In this document: positions 25,620-35,405 of the stretch, piece after piece | Layout of the letters: every line of letters begins with the position of its first letter | Position numbering within the stretch: position 1 is the stretch's first letter | From: Thalassoglobus polymorphus | GTDB taxonomy: Bacteria; Planctomycetota; Planctomycetia; Planctomycetales; Planctomycetaceae | Length of the DNA: 64,000 nt | Assembly (NCBI RefSeq): GCF_007744255.1 | Contig: NZ_CP036267.1 | Location: forward strand, 1,054,001 to 1,118,000 | Reading direction: 5' to 3' | Notes under the pieces: model-generated | Seen by the model: the letters and a program-made list of their open reading frames with translations, nothing else | Told to the model about the DNA's origin: nothing | The model's database searches: none | Position numbers and translations under genes: made by a program

Positions 25620-25658
25620 GCAAGCAATCTGGCGAACTCTCCTCTCAAGGAACAATTT

Positions 25659-26549
25659 ATGTCATCGTCTCCACTTGTTGAAACTAAACTTCCGGGCATT
25701 CCAGTCCGGCATGGCAAAGTGCGCGATGTCTACGATTTTGGAGATCGTCTGCTGCTTGTTGCGACTGATCGCATCAGTGCCTTCGACTGGATCTTGCCAA
25801 CTGGAATTCCGGATAAAGGTCGTGTCTTGACTCAAATCAGTAAGTTCTGGTTTGACCGACTCAACGTCCCGCATCATCTGCTCAGGCTGGATGCAAAACT
25901 TCTTCCATTGCCCGACGGAACCGACGTGGAGGGTTTAGAGGGGCGATCAATGGTCGTCCGGAAATCGGAAGTGGTTCCGATCGAGTGTGTCGCTCGGGGG
26001 TACCTGGCTGGCTCAGGCTGGAAGGAGTATCAGGAATCCCAGTCGGTCTGTGGAATCAAGTTGCCAGCAGGACTTGTGAATGGCAGCAAGCTCCCCGAGC
26101 CGATCTTTACTCCAGCAACGAAAGCCGATGAAGGACACGATGAGAACATCTCCTTCGAGCGGATGTGCGAAGAGGTCGGCGAGGATCTGGCGACGGAACT
26201 CCGTCAGCGGACATTGGAGATCTATCAGTCAGCTGCCGACTTTGCTCGGGGAAAGGGGATTGTCATTGCCGATACAAAATTCGAATTTGGGCAAGCTGAG
26301 GGAGAATTGATACTTATTGACGAAGTGCTGACGCCAGACAGTTCGAGATTTTGGCCAGAAGATTTGTACTCGCCGGGGCAGGAGCAACCATCATTCGATA
26401 AGCAGTTTGTAAGAAACTGGCTGGAATCGACAGATTGGGACAAAAACAGTCCTCCTCCTGAATTACCCGCCGAAATCGTGGCTCAAACTCGTGCCAAATA
26501 TATTGATGCATTTCAGCGTTTAACCGAGCAACCCTTCCGCTGGGAATGA
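25659..26549 (+). CDS. purC: Phosphoribosylaminoimidazole-succinocarboxamide synthase
   Basis: A 296-residue SAICAR synthetase. The start at 25659 has AAGGA 14-10 bp upstream. Family motifs are clear: [20 protein letters not shown] (the ATP-binding loop), [55 protein letters not shown] and [15 protein letters not shown]. The enzyme joins aspartate to CAIR with ATP in purine synthesis. Length and architecture are those of the longer (yeast-like) PurC group of about 300 residues. It stands alone here. Confidence 0.97.
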   Translation: MSSSPLVETKLPGIPVRHGKVRDVYDFGDRLLLVATDRISAFDWILPTGIPDKGRVLTQISKFWFDRLNVPHHLLRLDAKLLPLPDGTDVEGLEGRSMVVRKSEVVPIECVARGYLAGSGWKEYQESQSVCGIKLPAGLVNGSKLPEPIFTPATKADEGHDENISFERMCEEVGEDLATELRQRTLEIYQSAADFARGKGIVIADTKFEFGQAEGELILIDEVLTPDSSRFWPEDLYSPGQEQPSFDKQFVRNWLESTDWDKNSPPPELPAEIVAQTRAKYIDAFQRLTEQPFRWE

Positions 26550-26667
26550 GTTGCATTAATCGCTCTTGAATCGAGGTATTGTGAGAGCAAATCAGGAGTC
26601 GCTGGAGAATTGTCAGTGATGTGCGCTATAATTTTTGAGTCTACCCTGCATGATAATAGGTTCTCCT

Positions 26668-27672
26668 ATGAAAATATTTCCAGGTGCGTCTCTTCTTTGG
26701 TTGTCTCTTTTCGTCGGATTAGTTACCGCTGAAGAGAGCGTTCCGAAAACTTACCCGGTTTCGGTGGAAGTGATTCCGGAAGCGTTCACAAAGCCCGTGC
26801 CAGAATCGGTCAAGGATCTGCAAGAGATGCAGGATCACCTGACGTCGCTCATTCCGCGATTAAAGGAATGCACGGTCAATCTGCAGGTCGGCGGGGCGCA
26901 GGGAAGTGGAGTGATCGTCAGTCCCGAAGGTCATGTTCTCACAGCGGCACATGTTTCAGGACGACCAGATCGAAAACTCTCCGTGATCATGTCTGATGGA
27001 AATCGCTATCGGGCGCGGTCGCTCGGACGGAATAAAGTCCTTGATGCATCCCTTGTGAAAATTGAATCTGACCGCACGGACTGGCCGTATTGTTCCATGG
27101 CGGAAGAAGCGAGTAAGCCGGGAGACTGGTGTATGGTCGTGGCTCACCCGGGAGGGTATCAAGAAGAACGTGGGATGGTGCTGCGACTGGGGCGAGTGAT
27201 TCTTGAGAATCCCTGGATGATCCAGTCCGACTGTGAACTCGTTGGCGGTGACTCCGGAGGACCGCTCTTCGGGATTGACGGAAAGGTCATTGGTGTCAAT
27301 ACGCGGATTGGTGAAAGCACTGATCTGAATTTCCACGTTCCGATTGAGGCCTATACCCGTGACTGGGAGAGGTTGGTCGCCGGTGAAGATTTTCGGACCC
27401 ACAGCGGAGCTTATCTTGGGGTTTCCGGAGTTGTGAAACAGGGGGCTCCAGGCATGGAAGTGACCAAGGTTTATCCCGGCGATCCCGCTGATCGAGCCGG
27501 ATTGCTTGAAGGGGATGTGCTGCTGACGTTTCAAGCTCGGAAAATAACCAGCATGCAACAACTCGTCGATCTCGTCGGGGCTGAAGTTCCCGGGAGATCG
27601 GTCAAGCTTGGTGTCCTTCGTGATGGTGAAACACTGGAAGTGACCCTGCGACTTGGGATGCGCTGGGATTGA
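26668..27672 (+). CDS. Secreted S1C trypsin-like protease with PDZ domain (HtrA-like)
   Basis: A 334-residue protein starting at ATG 26668, with a signal peptide (residues 1-21). The frame extends upstream to a TTG at 26635, which is less likely. The protease domain has an intact triad: H95 (LTAAHVSG), D126 (VLDASLV) and S196 (GGDSGGPLFG). One PDZ domain occupies about residues 250-330 (YLGVSGVVKQGAPGMEVTKV, PADRAGLLEGDVLLTF). It is a DegS-like layout (protease plus one PDZ) without a membrane anchor after cleavage. The sulfatase gene begins 40 bp downstream, so the two may be co-transcribed. Confidence 0.88.
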   Translation: MKIFPGASLLWLSLFVGLVTAEESVPKTYPVSVEVIPEAFTKPVPESVKDLQEMQDHLTSLIPRLKECTVNLQVGGAQGSGVIVSPEGHVLTAAHVSGRPDRKLSVIMSDGNRYRARSLGRNKVLDASLVKIESDRTDWPYCSMAEEASKPGDWCMVVAHPGGYQEERGMVLRLGRVILENPWMIQSDCELVGGDSGGPLFGIDGKVIGVNTRIGESTDLNFHVPIEAYTRDWERLVAGEDFRTHSGAYLGVSGVVKQGAPGMEVTKVYPGDPADRAGLLEGDVLLTFQARKITSMQQLVDLVGAEVPGRSVKLGVLRDGETLEVTLRLGMRWD

Positions 27673-27712
27673 TTCGGCATTCAGGGGCTTGAAGTCTCCG
27701 GCGAAGTGATAC

Positions 27713-29071
27713 ATGAAAATGAAAAGTAAAATGACTTTACGAATTCTCACTTTGGCATTTCTTGCAAGTCTCCTGTCGATGTTTTCCGTCGCAAGGGCAG
27801 AGCAGCCGAATGTCTTGTTGATCTACACTGACGATCAGGGATCACTCGATGCCAACTGCTACGGCTCAAAAGATCTCACCACGCCAACGCAAGACCATCT
27901 GGCAGCGACCGGAATTCGCTTTACGCAAATGTACTCTCCTTCAGCCATCTGTTCGGCTTCTCGTGCAGGTTTGCTCACAGGACGTTTTCCCGCCAGAGCA
28001 GGGGTTCCGGGGAATGTCTCTTCTGCTCATGGGCATGCCGGGATGCCTGCATCGGAAGTGACCATTGCAGAGATGATGAAGTCCGCAGGATACCGCACGG
28101 GACATGTCGGGAAGTGGCATCTTGGGTACAACGACCAAACGATGCCGAATGCCCAGGGCTTTGACAGCTCCTTTGGTCACATGGGTGGTTGCATCGACAA
28201 CTACTCCCACTTCTTCTACTGGAATGGCCCCAATCGGCATGACTTGTGGAGAAACGGAACGGAGATCTGGGAGGATGGGAAATTCTTTCCCGATCTCATG
28301 GTCGACGAGTGCAAGAAATTCATCAGCGAGAAAAGTGAATCACCTTTCTTTCTGTACTGGGCGATCAACGTTCCGCATTACCCGATGCAAGGTACAGAAA
28401 AATGGCGAGAGCACTACAAACATCTTGAATCGCCTCGTCGAATGTATGCAGAGTTCGTCTCAACCATGGACGAAAAAGTCGGCGAAGTGCTCGACTTCTT
28501 GAAAGAAAATCAGCTACGAGAGAACACAATTGTGATCTTTCAATCAGACCATGGTCATTCCACTGAAGAGCGTGCCTTCTTCGGTGGTGGGAACAGTGGT
28601 CCCTATCGTGGGGCGAAAGGCTGTCTGTTCGAAGGTGGGTTACGAGTCCCGTCGTTCATTTCGTGGCCTGGAAAATTGCCACAAGGCGAAGTTCGAGAGC
28701 AAATGGTAATGGGTTGCGACTGGTATCCAACGATTGCTGATTTGTGTGGAATCGAGCAACCGCAACATCACCTCGATGGGCACAGCATCAAGTTCGTGCT
28801 CCTGAAGAATGAAAAGTCACCGCATGAGGAATTGTTCTGGCAACTTGGAGCTGGGAAGAAACCTCAACTGGCGATTCGTTCAGGCAATTGGAAACTTCTT
28901 ATTAATCCCCAGGATCGTAGCAAGAAAGGAGAACTTGGTCCGCAGGATCGTGTCTTCCTTTGCAACCTTGATCACGATCCCGGAGAGATGAAGAACGTCG
29001 CTTCCGATCATCCGGAGATTGTTCAAAAACTGACTGCTCGCATTGAAGCAATTCGCAAAGACTGGCAGTAA
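27713..29071 (+). CDS. Secreted Cys-type sulfatase (family S1)
   Basis: A 452-residue protein with a signal peptide (residues 1-29, ending VARA). It starts with the sulfatase metal site NVLLIYTDDQG. The formylglycine motif is C80-S-A-S-R followed by AGLLTGR, so activity needs a formylglycine-generating enzyme. Further family blocks are GKWHLGYN, FQSDHGHS with the metal Asp/His pair, and the Lys/Gly-containing YRGAKGCLFEGGLRVP. Planctomycetes carry many sulfatases used on algal sulfated polysaccharides. The substrate subfamily cannot be told here. Only one sulfatase and no sugar-degradation locus is visible. Confidence 0.95.
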   Translation: MKMKSKMTLRILTLAFLASLLSMFSVARAEQPNVLLIYTDDQGSLDANCYGSKDLTTPTQDHLAATGIRFTQMYSPSAICSASRAGLLTGRFPARAGVPGNVSSAHGHAGMPASEVTIAEMMKSAGYRTGHVGKWHLGYNDQTMPNAQGFDSSFGHMGGCIDNYSHFFYWNGPNRHDLWRNGTEIWEDGKFFPDLMVDECKKFISEKSESPFFLYWAINVPHYPMQGTEKWREHYKHLESPRRMYAEFVSTMDEKVGEVLDFLKENQLRENTIVIFQSDHGHSTEERAFFGGGNSGPYRGAKGCLFEGGLRVPSFISWPGKLPQGEVREQMVMGCDWYPTIADLCGIEQPQHHLDGHSIKFVLLKNEKSPHEELFWQLGAGKKPQLAIRSGNWKLLINPQDRSKKGELGPQDRVFLCNLDHDPGEMKNVASDHPEIVQKLTARIEAIRKDWQ

Positions 29072-29161
29072 ACTCTCGTTCGCGACACGCCACGTATCGC
29101 GCAGTTCACGCTCCACACCGTTCACACACTCTTGCCTTAGACTCTAGACCACTCTTCATTT

Positions 29162-30259
29162 ATGTCTCTTTTTCGCCCAGATGTTGAAGCCCTTCAAGGG
29201 TACGTTCCCGGAGAACAGCCGCAGGAGTCTGGTTGGGTTAAGCTCAACACAAATGAGAATCCTTATCCACCTTCGCCGAGGGTCGTCAGTGCGATTCAAC
29301 AGGCTGCAGAAGGTCGGCTGAATGTCTACCCGGACCCGCTCGGGCGTGGATTTTGCCAAGCTGCCGCTGAACTGTTCAATCTTGATCCAGACTGGATTCT
29401 TCCAGCCAATGGAAGCGATGAAAACCTTACGATTCTGGTAAGAAGTTTTGCCGACAAGAACGACCTTATCGCCTACCCCTATCCCAGTTACATCCTCTAC
29501 GAAACACTCTCTGAGATTCAGGGAACGCGTCACGCGCGGTTGCGACTCGAACCGGACTGGTCCTGGAATATCAAGATCAATCGACCGCTGATCGAGCAGG
29601 CCAAGCTCTTGTTCGTTCCGAATCCAAACTCTCCATCCGGAAATCATTGGGATCGAGAAGTGATTCAATCGATCGTTCCTCCGAATGGAGTGCTTGTACA
29701 TGATGAAGCGTACGGTGACTTTGTCGACGAACCTCACAAGTTAGAGCTTTTGCACTCCGAGGTGGGGAAGCAAATTGTTGTGACGCGGACCTTCAGCAAA
29801 TCATACAGCCTTGCCGGATTACGCTTCGGGTTCTGTGTTGCTCACCCTGACCTCATCGCCGGGATGAGAAAGGTGAAAGATAGTTACAACTGTAACACGC
29901 TGGGACTGGCAGCTGCGGAGGCTGCAATTCGTGATCAGGCGTGGATGCTCGAGAACCGAGCCAAAATCCTTGCTACACGTACACGACTTTCAGAGTCCTT
30001 AAAGTCTCTGGGGTTTGATCCAGTTCCGAGTCAGGCGAATTTCGTTTGGACAACACATCCGACAATTTCTCATCGTGAAATCTACGAGCAATTGAAGGGA
30101 CGAAAGATTCTCGTCCGTTATATGAACTTCCCAAACGCGGCTCCAGAATCTACAACAAACCGAACCGGGGCAGTGGATGGTTTACGAATTACCGTCGGGA
30201 CTGATAAGCAAGTGGATGCCTTCCTCGAAGCACTCTCCGAAATTGTGGCTGCGGGGTAG
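29162..30259 (+). CDS. hisC: Histidinol-phosphate aminotransferase
   Basis: A 365-residue class I/II aminotransferase. HisC features are visible: KLNTNENPYPPSPRV at the N-terminus, the PLP-binding lysine in TFSKSYSLAGLRFG, the conserved FVPNPNSPSGNHW and HDEAYGDFVD, and RITVGTDKQVDAFLEAL at the C-terminus with the substrate Arg. It transfers the amino group from glutamate to imidazole-acetol phosphate in histidine synthesis. No other his genes are near, as is common in planctomycetes, where biosynthetic operons are scattered. Confidence 0.92.
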   Translation: MSLFRPDVEALQGYVPGEQPQESGWVKLNTNENPYPPSPRVVSAIQQAAEGRLNVYPDPLGRGFCQAAAELFNLDPDWILPANGSDENLTILVRSFADKNDLIAYPYPSYILYETLSEIQGTRHARLRLEPDWSWNIKINRPLIEQAKLLFVPNPNSPSGNHWDREVIQSIVPPNGVLVHDEAYGDFVDEPHKLELLHSEVGKQIVVTRTFSKSYSLAGLRFGFCVAHPDLIAGMRKVKDSYNCNTLGLAAAEAAIRDQAWMLENRAKILATRTRLSESLKSLGFDPVPSQANFVWTTHPTISHREIYEQLKGRKILVRYMNFPNAAPESTTNRTGAVDGLRITVGTDKQVDAFLEALSEIVAAG

Positions 30260-30434
30260 AAGTCGCGAAAATGTTTTGTCTGAGCAAAGTTGCGGACTGA
30301 GTGACTATCTATCCCAGAAATAAAAAGGCATATTAAGAAGCGTTGGGCGTTTGTTGGTAATCTTAGAGGGCTTGGGCGTATTCCCATGCTTGCAATTGCT
30401 CGACTCAATCTCAGATGGGCAGGAGGTAAAGTCG

Positions 30435-31112
30435 ATGGGTTCTACAGTTTTGACTCGAAGTCAAGCACGGGCAGTTGATGACATCGCAATTCGTGAATAC
30501 GGCATCCCGGGGATTGTTCTCATGGAGAATGCCGGGCGAGGAATCGCTGAACTTCTTTTGAAAGAATCTCCGACAGGGCGCGTAACGGTTTTGTGCGGAC
30601 CCGGGAACAATGGTGGTGACGGCTTCGTCATAGCCAGGCATCTTGCCATCGCTGGGCTTGAGGTGATGGTCATTATTTGTACCGATCCGAAAAATTATCA
30701 CGGTGATGCTGCGACCAACTCTCAGATTATTCAGAAGGCGGGCCTGCCGGTCCTGCAACTGTCGATGCCAGAAAATTTGGATCGATTGATTTCTGAGTTG
30801 CAAAATTCAGATTGGATCGTTGACGCGATGCTCGGGTCAGGGACTCAGGGGGCGATTCGAGAACCGTACTTGACGATCATCAACGCTGTGAATGGTATTG
30901 GAAAACCTGTTCTGGCAGTCGATGTGCCATCTGGAGTGGATTGCGATCAAGGCCCGACGCCTGACGCAACGATTCAGGCCCGAATTACAGCGACTCTCGT
31001 AGCTGCGAAACCCGGGCTGCTCACTCTCGAAGCAGAGGAGTATGTCGGTCGTCTTGAAGTGCTGGGCATCGGACTTCCCAATATCATCTTGACTCAGATT
31101 CTCAAGTCGTAA
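30435..31112 (+). CDS. nnrE: NAD(P)H-hydrate epimerase (YjeF N-terminal domain)
   Basis: A 225-residue protein. The start at ATG 30435 has AGGAGG at 30421-30426, 8 bp away; a longer frame from 30351 lacks such support. Family motifs are GIPGIVLMENAGRGIAE, the GPGNNGGDGFVIARHL loop, DAMLGSGTQGAIREPY and VLAVDVPSGVDCDQG. It epimerises damaged NAD(P)H hydrate. In many bacteria this domain is fused to the ADP/ATP-dependent dehydratase NnrD. Here it is single, so NnrD must be encoded elsewhere. Confidence 0.93.
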   Translation: MGSTVLTRSQARAVDDIAIREYGIPGIVLMENAGRGIAELLLKESPTGRVTVLCGPGNNGGDGFVIARHLAIAGLEVMVIICTDPKNYHGDAATNSQIIQKAGLPVLQLSMPENLDRLISELQNSDWIVDAMLGSGTQGAIREPYLTIINAVNGIGKPVLAVDVPSGVDCDQGPTPDATIQARITATLVAAKPGLLTLEAEEYVGRLEVLGIGLPNIILTQILKS

Positions 31113-31547
31113 GTATTTGGAAGAAGAGGAGATGATGCGCGGAGTCGCACCTGAAGCGGTGCAAAAACCCGGCATCGCCATTCGCTTTTTATTTCAGAAT
31201 TTTCGGAAATTACCGTACGATTTCTCAGTCTGACGGCAACATAACTATATGTAGCCCGTTTTCGTTGCATTGACACCTGTCGACGTTTCATGAGGGGCCC
31301 AAGGTCTCTGCTGAAGATCTGTCGGAGACTTGGGGGATGCTCATTCAGGCATCAATAGAATGTGCGAACCTTTTTTAAAGAGGATGAACGCATTCTGCTC
31401 CATGTCGAGAGGTGTCTGCAATCTTAAGAGTGATCATTGCGGGCAAGAAGAGCATTGAGTAGCTCTGTTGATTTTATTTGTACTGATATGAAGGCAGTTT
31501 TGCTTTCATATCCATTGAGTTTCATATCACAATCAGGAGGTCAAAAT
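31113..31547. other. 435-bp intergenic region upstream of degP
   Basis: I see no gene. A small hairpin, GCACC-TGAAGC-GGTGC (31147-31162), follows nnrE and may be transcription-related. The promoter of the HtrA-type gene is expected in this space. I cannot define an extracytoplasmic-stress-type promoter. Confidence 0.35.
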
Positions 31548-33059
31548 ATGTCCACTGTCAAAAATAAGATATTGGTTCTGTGCGCGATCACAGTCGGTAT
31601 CTGCTTAGGCGTTGCGGGGGTCGGAGTTTCGCAGCAAGAAACCGTTTCGAAACTTGCTCCACCAGTGACACATTCGCCGAGTGATCTGTCGCTCGCGTTT
31701 CGAGAAGTCTCCGAAAAGGTTCTTCCAGCTGTTGTTTCGATCTCAACAGAGACACAGGCTCGACAACTCGATCAGGCGGGGACTTTTCAGTCACCAGAAG
31801 AAGAAATGTTCCGCCGGTTCTTCGGTGATGACGAACGATTCAAGGAAATGTTTAAGCAGCCAAGACGAATTCCTAAACGGATGGGAGCTGGCTCAGGGTT
31901 TATCGTCAATCCAAGTGGGATCATTCTCACAAACTCTCACGTCGTTGAGGGGGCAGACCGCGTGACCGTACGGCTCTCTGATGGTCGAGAAATTGAAGCA
32001 GAATCGTGGAATTTTGATCCTCGATCCGATGTTGCTGTTGTGCGCATCGAATTGGATGAAGAGCTCCCGTTCGTTGCACTTGGTGAAAGTGAAGCGATGC
32101 ATATCGGGGATTGGGTGCTGGCTTTGGGGAATCCGCTCAACGTCGGAACGACAGTGACAGCAGGGATTATCAGTGCAACTCAGCGTGCTCCCGGAATTAA
32201 TGAGCGGGAAGACTATATCCAGACAGACGCTGCCATTAACCCCGGAAACAGTGGGGGGCCGCTCGTCAATCTGCATGGTGAAGTCATCGGAATTAATACT
32301 GCCATCTCATCGCGAAGCGGGGGATATGACGGAATCGGTTTCGCAATTCCATCGACTATGGTTCGCTGGGTCGCTGATCAGTTGATCGAAAGTGGTGTCG
32401 TGAAACGCTCGTATCTGGGTGTTCAATTGCAACAGATTTCGAACGATCTCCGAGAACAACTGCAAGTGCCGTTTGGTCAGGGAGCACTCATTTCTGATGT
32501 TGGAAGCGATAGTCCTGCCTCCAAGGCAGGCTTGCAACCAGGCGATATCGTCATGGAGTTCGATGGCAAGAAAATTTCAAACCGAGACGACCTTGTCGAC
32601 GTTGTTGAAAAATCGAAGCCAGGCAAGTCGTATCAGGCAGAAATCCTTCGTGATGGAAAGCGAGTCAAGCTGAAAGTTCGACTCGAGCAAATGCCGAGTG
32701 ATTACACTCCAGCACTGAAACGCGGCCTCAAAAGTTCACCAACGAAGTCTGATCCAGACAACGTTGCAATGGACTCATTAGGCATCGAAGTGGTCGAGCT
32801 GAACGCCGAAATTTCTCAGCAGCTGGGACTGGATGAATCCGATTCCGGAATTGTCGTCCGCTCCGTGAAACCGGGAAGTCCGGCTGAAGAAGCAGGCTTA
32901 TCAGTCGGTGATGTGATTCAGCGAGTCGGCACAAAGCCGGTCGATTCCATTAAAGACTTCGGCGCTGCCATTGAGAATTTGACACTCTCCAAAGGGATTG
33001 TGCTCCATGTGAAGCGGAACGGTGGTGCAGCGTTTGTTGTGTTGAAATCGGTGAACTGA
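31548..33059 (+). CDS. degP: Periplasmic serine protease DegP/HtrA with two PDZ domains
   Basis: A 503-residue protein. The start at ATG 31548 is preceded by AGGAGG about 8 bp upstream. A signal peptide covers residues 1-29. The trypsin-like domain has the full triad: H131 (LTNSHVVEG), D161 (DPRSDVAVV) and S235 (NPGNSGGPL). Two PDZ domains follow (about 285-375, with YLGVQLQQISNDLREQLQV, and 405-500, with LGIEVVELNAEISQQLG). This is the DegP/DegQ layout for envelope protein quality control. A Gln/Pro- and Arg-rich loop (about 75-112) before the protease core resembles the LA loop. A strong terminator follows. Confidence 0.93.
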   Translation: MSTVKNKILVLCAITVGICLGVAGVGVSQQETVSKLAPPVTHSPSDLSLAFREVSEKVLPAVVSISTETQARQLDQAGTFQSPEEEMFRRFFGDDERFKEMFKQPRRIPKRMGAGSGFIVNPSGIILTNSHVVEGADRVTVRLSDGREIEAESWNFDPRSDVAVVRIELDEELPFVALGESEAMHIGDWVLALGNPLNVGTTVTAGIISATQRAPGINEREDYIQTDAAINPGNSGGPLVNLHGEVIGINTAISSRSGGYDGIGFAIPSTMVRWVADQLIESGVVKRSYLGVQLQQISNDLREQLQVPFGQGALISDVGSDSPASKAGLQPGDIVMEFDGKKISNRDDLVDVVEKSKPGKSYQAEILRDGKRVKLKVRLEQMPSDYTPALKRGLKSSPTKSDPDNVAMDSLGIEVVELNAEISQQLGLDESDSGIVVRSVKPGSPAEEAGLSVGDVIQRVGTKPVDSIKDFGAAIENLTLSKGIVLHVKRNGGAAFVVLKSVN

Positions 33060-33088
33060 TTTTTACAGTCAGTTTTTCGAGCTTTTTG

Positions 33089-33124
33089 AACCGGCCGATT
33101 GGAAACAATCGGCCGGTTTTTTTT
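33089..33124. terminator. Strong intrinsic terminator between convergent genes
   Basis: AACCGGCCGATT (33089-33100) pairs perfectly with AATCGGCCGGTT (33107-33118) around a 6-nt loop and runs into eight T (33117-33124). It serves degP on the plus strand. The A-run on the other side is short, so it is weaker for the convergent GTPase gene. Confidence 0.92.
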
Positions 33125-33145
33125 GGAAAGAAGCTCATGCAAGAC

Positions 33146-34333
33146 CTACTCCGTCGCCTTCTCCGCATCAGCTTGGTGGCTGACTTTCCAAAGATCGCCG
33201 GCACGTTTGAATTGGTCCTGAAAGACTTCTCTGAGTTCAGATTCAGTCGGGGCGTGTCCTCTGCTCACTTCAGTGAAGTACCAGTTCCAGGCCATTCCGG
33301 TCGCGTACGTCATTGCGAATGCCGCTGCTGCATTGGCTGCCATGCCGACCCAGGGGATAAATTTCAGTGACTCCCGGAGTGCCATGCGAACTGCAACGCG
33401 CCCTCCCAATGCTCCGCTGATTTTGGCGATGGTTCTGCCGTCAATAGATTGCCCGTGCAGCTTGGCGAGTTTGTAAATCAAACGGCTTTGTAATCCCATG
33501 ACCACCGGGATATCGACCCAGGGGGCCGGAACCGCTGCCGCCGTCGCTGCCAGACCTGACATGCCCAGTATTGTCGGCATTGTTTTCTTCTTGATCATGT
33601 CTGCCAACGGATCAAGGATTCGGTCCATCTGCAAAATCTGATGTCGATAGGCTGCGGGAAGGGCAGAGACTATTGCTCGCTTGAGTCGATCACTTCCAAA
33701 CGTCGGTTGATGAAATCCTTCATGCGGCGGAGTCAAATCGAGTGGGACCGCACAGTCGAACAGGCCCTCGAATCTTTTGTACTGTTGTTGAAGCGATCGC
33801 TTTAAATTGGGATTGATATTCTCTGGCAGTGGGGCTCGTGACTCATCGAACGGGTCAACTTCTGGATGCTGTTCACCGGGGTAGGCATCATGCAGTGCCG
33901 TGAGAGCCAGGATGACTGGTCGGTCGGGAGCAGATTTTCGAATCGTCTTCAGGGCTGTCAGCAATTCCTCGAGTGCGTGGTCCATGACGCGTACGGTCAG
34001 AATCATCAAGTGTGCCTGGTCTTCAAATTCGACGATATCTTCGATCGGGTCGTAGTTTGCTTCACTCAATCCACGAGTGTCCAGGAATTTCAGGATCGGT
34101 TCGGATTCATTTGGAAACGCGTAAAGCGACGAATATTGAGTTTGCGGTCGATATCCACTTCCGATCTCAACCGATTCAACACCCGTCAGTTCTCGAATGA
34201 CTGACGATTTTCCACTCCCGGTTTTTCCGAAGAGCCAGAGCACCGGGATTGGAGCTTTCTCTAGCACCGAGTTCTTGGCTTTGAGGTACTCATCATCATC
34301 AAATGGCTGACGTGAAAACCACTTTCCGAACAT
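33146..34333 (-). CDS. GTPase with C-terminal membrane-associated domain (YcjF/DUF697-like)
   Basis: A 395-residue protein. The G1/P-loop is GKTGSGKSS (residues 36-44), followed by a switch region and G3 as D-T-R-G (FLDTRGLSEANYD). The G4 position reads LTALHDAYPG, not the usual N/TKxD, so guanine specificity is doubtful. The C-terminal 150 residues hold hydrophobic helices (TILGMSGLAATAAAVPAPW, IPVVMGLQSRLIYKLAKLHG, FIPWVGMAANAAAAFAMTY) like DUF697 of YcjF/Era-like membrane GTPases. The role is unknown. It could bind a stress-related membrane partner, as proposed for YcjX/YcjF. It is convergent with degP. Confidence 0.75.
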   Translation of the reverse strand: MFGKWFSRQPFDDDEYLKAKNSVLEKAPIPVLWLFGKTGSGKSSVIRELTGVESVEIGSGYRPQTQYSSLYAFPNESEPILKFLDTRGLSEANYDPIEDIVEFEDQAHLMILTVRVMDHALEELLTALKTIRKSAPDRPVILALTALHDAYPGEQHPEVDPFDESRAPLPENINPNLKRSLQQQYKRFEGLFDCAVPLDLTPPHEGFHQPTFGSDRLKRAIVSALPAAYRHQILQMDRILDPLADMIKKKTMPTILGMSGLAATAAAVPAPWVDIPVVMGLQSRLIYKLAKLHGQSIDGRTIAKISGALGGRVAVRMALRESLKFIPWVGMAANAAAAFAMTYATGMAWNWYFTEVSRGHAPTESELREVFQDQFKRAGDLWKVSHQADAEKATE

Positions 34334-34643
34334 AACTTGCTTTCAAAATGCCGTGTGCGGTCTGCGAGGCGCAACCAAAGTGGTGGAGTAACCTTGACTA
34401 TTGGTCGAGGTGTCAGGGGAGGGTGATCTCCGAAATTTCGCGAGTATGGCCTCTGCTGATAGTTCTGATTTGAAACTGTTGTGCTCAGAAAAACAACCTG
34501 CAGGACCAGAACAACGAATGATGATAAAGCATCGCTCCGAGGTTGCCTGTTCACTCATCTCGATCTGTTCGTTGAGGTAATGCTTGCGTAGCAGGCACGA
34601 ACGGGGACAGTCTGAAGTCTCGTAGAGAAGGCTCGCAAGAGCG
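34334..34643. other. 310-bp region between lptE and the GTPase gene
   Basis: I see no gene that I can support; a 71-codon frame on the minus strand has no recognisable features. The GTPase gene probably has its own promoter here. Confidence 0.3.
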
Positions 34644-35237
34644 TTACCAGGGAGCTTCCATCATACCGACGATTTCGTTGGCAAGTTGGTCAACAGCATC
34701 CTGAGTCGCAGTCGCCATTGACTGTCCCGTTTCGGGGGCGAAACTGGTGTGTGCAATGGCGTGTGAGAGTTGCGGGCCGATCGGAGTTGTTCTTTGTGCG
34801 AGTACTGTGCCGGTGCGATTGTCGATCCAGGTGACTTCAATCCCGATTGCCAGTTCGAGTTCGCGGGGGTCGTCGTAGCGATTCTGATTCGCAGACCGCT
34901 TGTCGATGCTGATAATGTTTCCGATCAATCGGGTGTCCGCCTCTGGACCTTTCATGATCCGGAACGGAGTGGTCAGCTCAACTTTTTTCTGGACAGCTTC
35001 GGTGAGCTGGAGTTCATACCCACGGCGATAAGTGTCATTCGTGAATGTTGGAATGTGAACCGAGCGAACTTCCGCACCAAAGGGGCTGCCTACAACGTAT
35101 CCACAACCCGATAGATAGACCGTCCCCATCACCGCGACGAGCAGCTTTGCGAAAGTCCGTCGAATTGATTTTGAGTATCTGTTCAAGTCAGCCAAACATT
35201 TTAGAACTGATCCTGAAACTTGAAATTGCTCTCTCAA
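34644..35237 (-). CDS. lptE: LPS-assembly lipoprotein LptE-like
   Basis: A 197-residue protein with a hydrophobic segment ending in a lipobox LSGC (C45). The N-terminus before the signal is long, so an internal start such as the TTG near residue 18 is possible. The mature part begins CGYVVGSPFG and has the LptE family pattern VRSVHIPTFTNDTYRRGYELQLTEAV, then a strand (TRLIGNIISIDKRS). LptE plugs the LptD barrel that inserts lipopolysaccharide into the outer leaflet. It is preceded on the same strand by a BamD-like gene, which fits an outer-membrane biogenesis group. Confidence 0.85.
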   Translation of the reverse strand: MREQFQVSGSVLKCLADLNRYSKSIRRTFAKLLVAVMGTVYLSGCGYVVGSPFGAEVRSVHIPTFTNDTYRRGYELQLTEAVQKKVELTTPFRIMKGPEADTRLIGNIISIDKRSANQNRYDDPRELELAIGIEVTWIDNRTGTVLAQRTTPIGPQLSHAIAHTSFAPETGQSMATATQDAVDQLANEIVGMMEAPW

Positions 35238-35405
35238 ACGTTGAGAAAAGCGGCTATTCCAGAGGTTTTCGGACTGGTTCCAGCCAAGGTTCTAGTTCGC
35301 TTTCGAGCATCTTCTGTTTTCTCTGCTCACGTAAGGAGCGTTTTTATCAGCAAAAACGCTGATCTCCGCAAGACCGAATCTGTACATCTTTTCTGAAAAA
35401 ACCTG

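Larger units (their letters stand above)
25326..25658. other. 333-bp intergenic region carrying repeats
   Basis: The region holds a three-copy imperfect 15-bp tandem repeat (25420-25464), an end fragment of the dispersed repeat (25455-25486) and a full inverted copy of the dispersed repeat (25514-25619). I see no gene. Confidence 0.6.

Noticed and set aside
26956-27750. Minus-strand open frame of 264 codons opposite the HtrA-like protease
   Set aside because: The plus-strand protein has a full catalytic triad and PDZ domain; the antisense frame has no recognisable feature.
34343-34558. 71-codon minus-strand frame between lptE and the GTPase gene
   Set aside because: There is no ribosome-binding site, no known motif and an irregular composition; not enough evidence for a gene.
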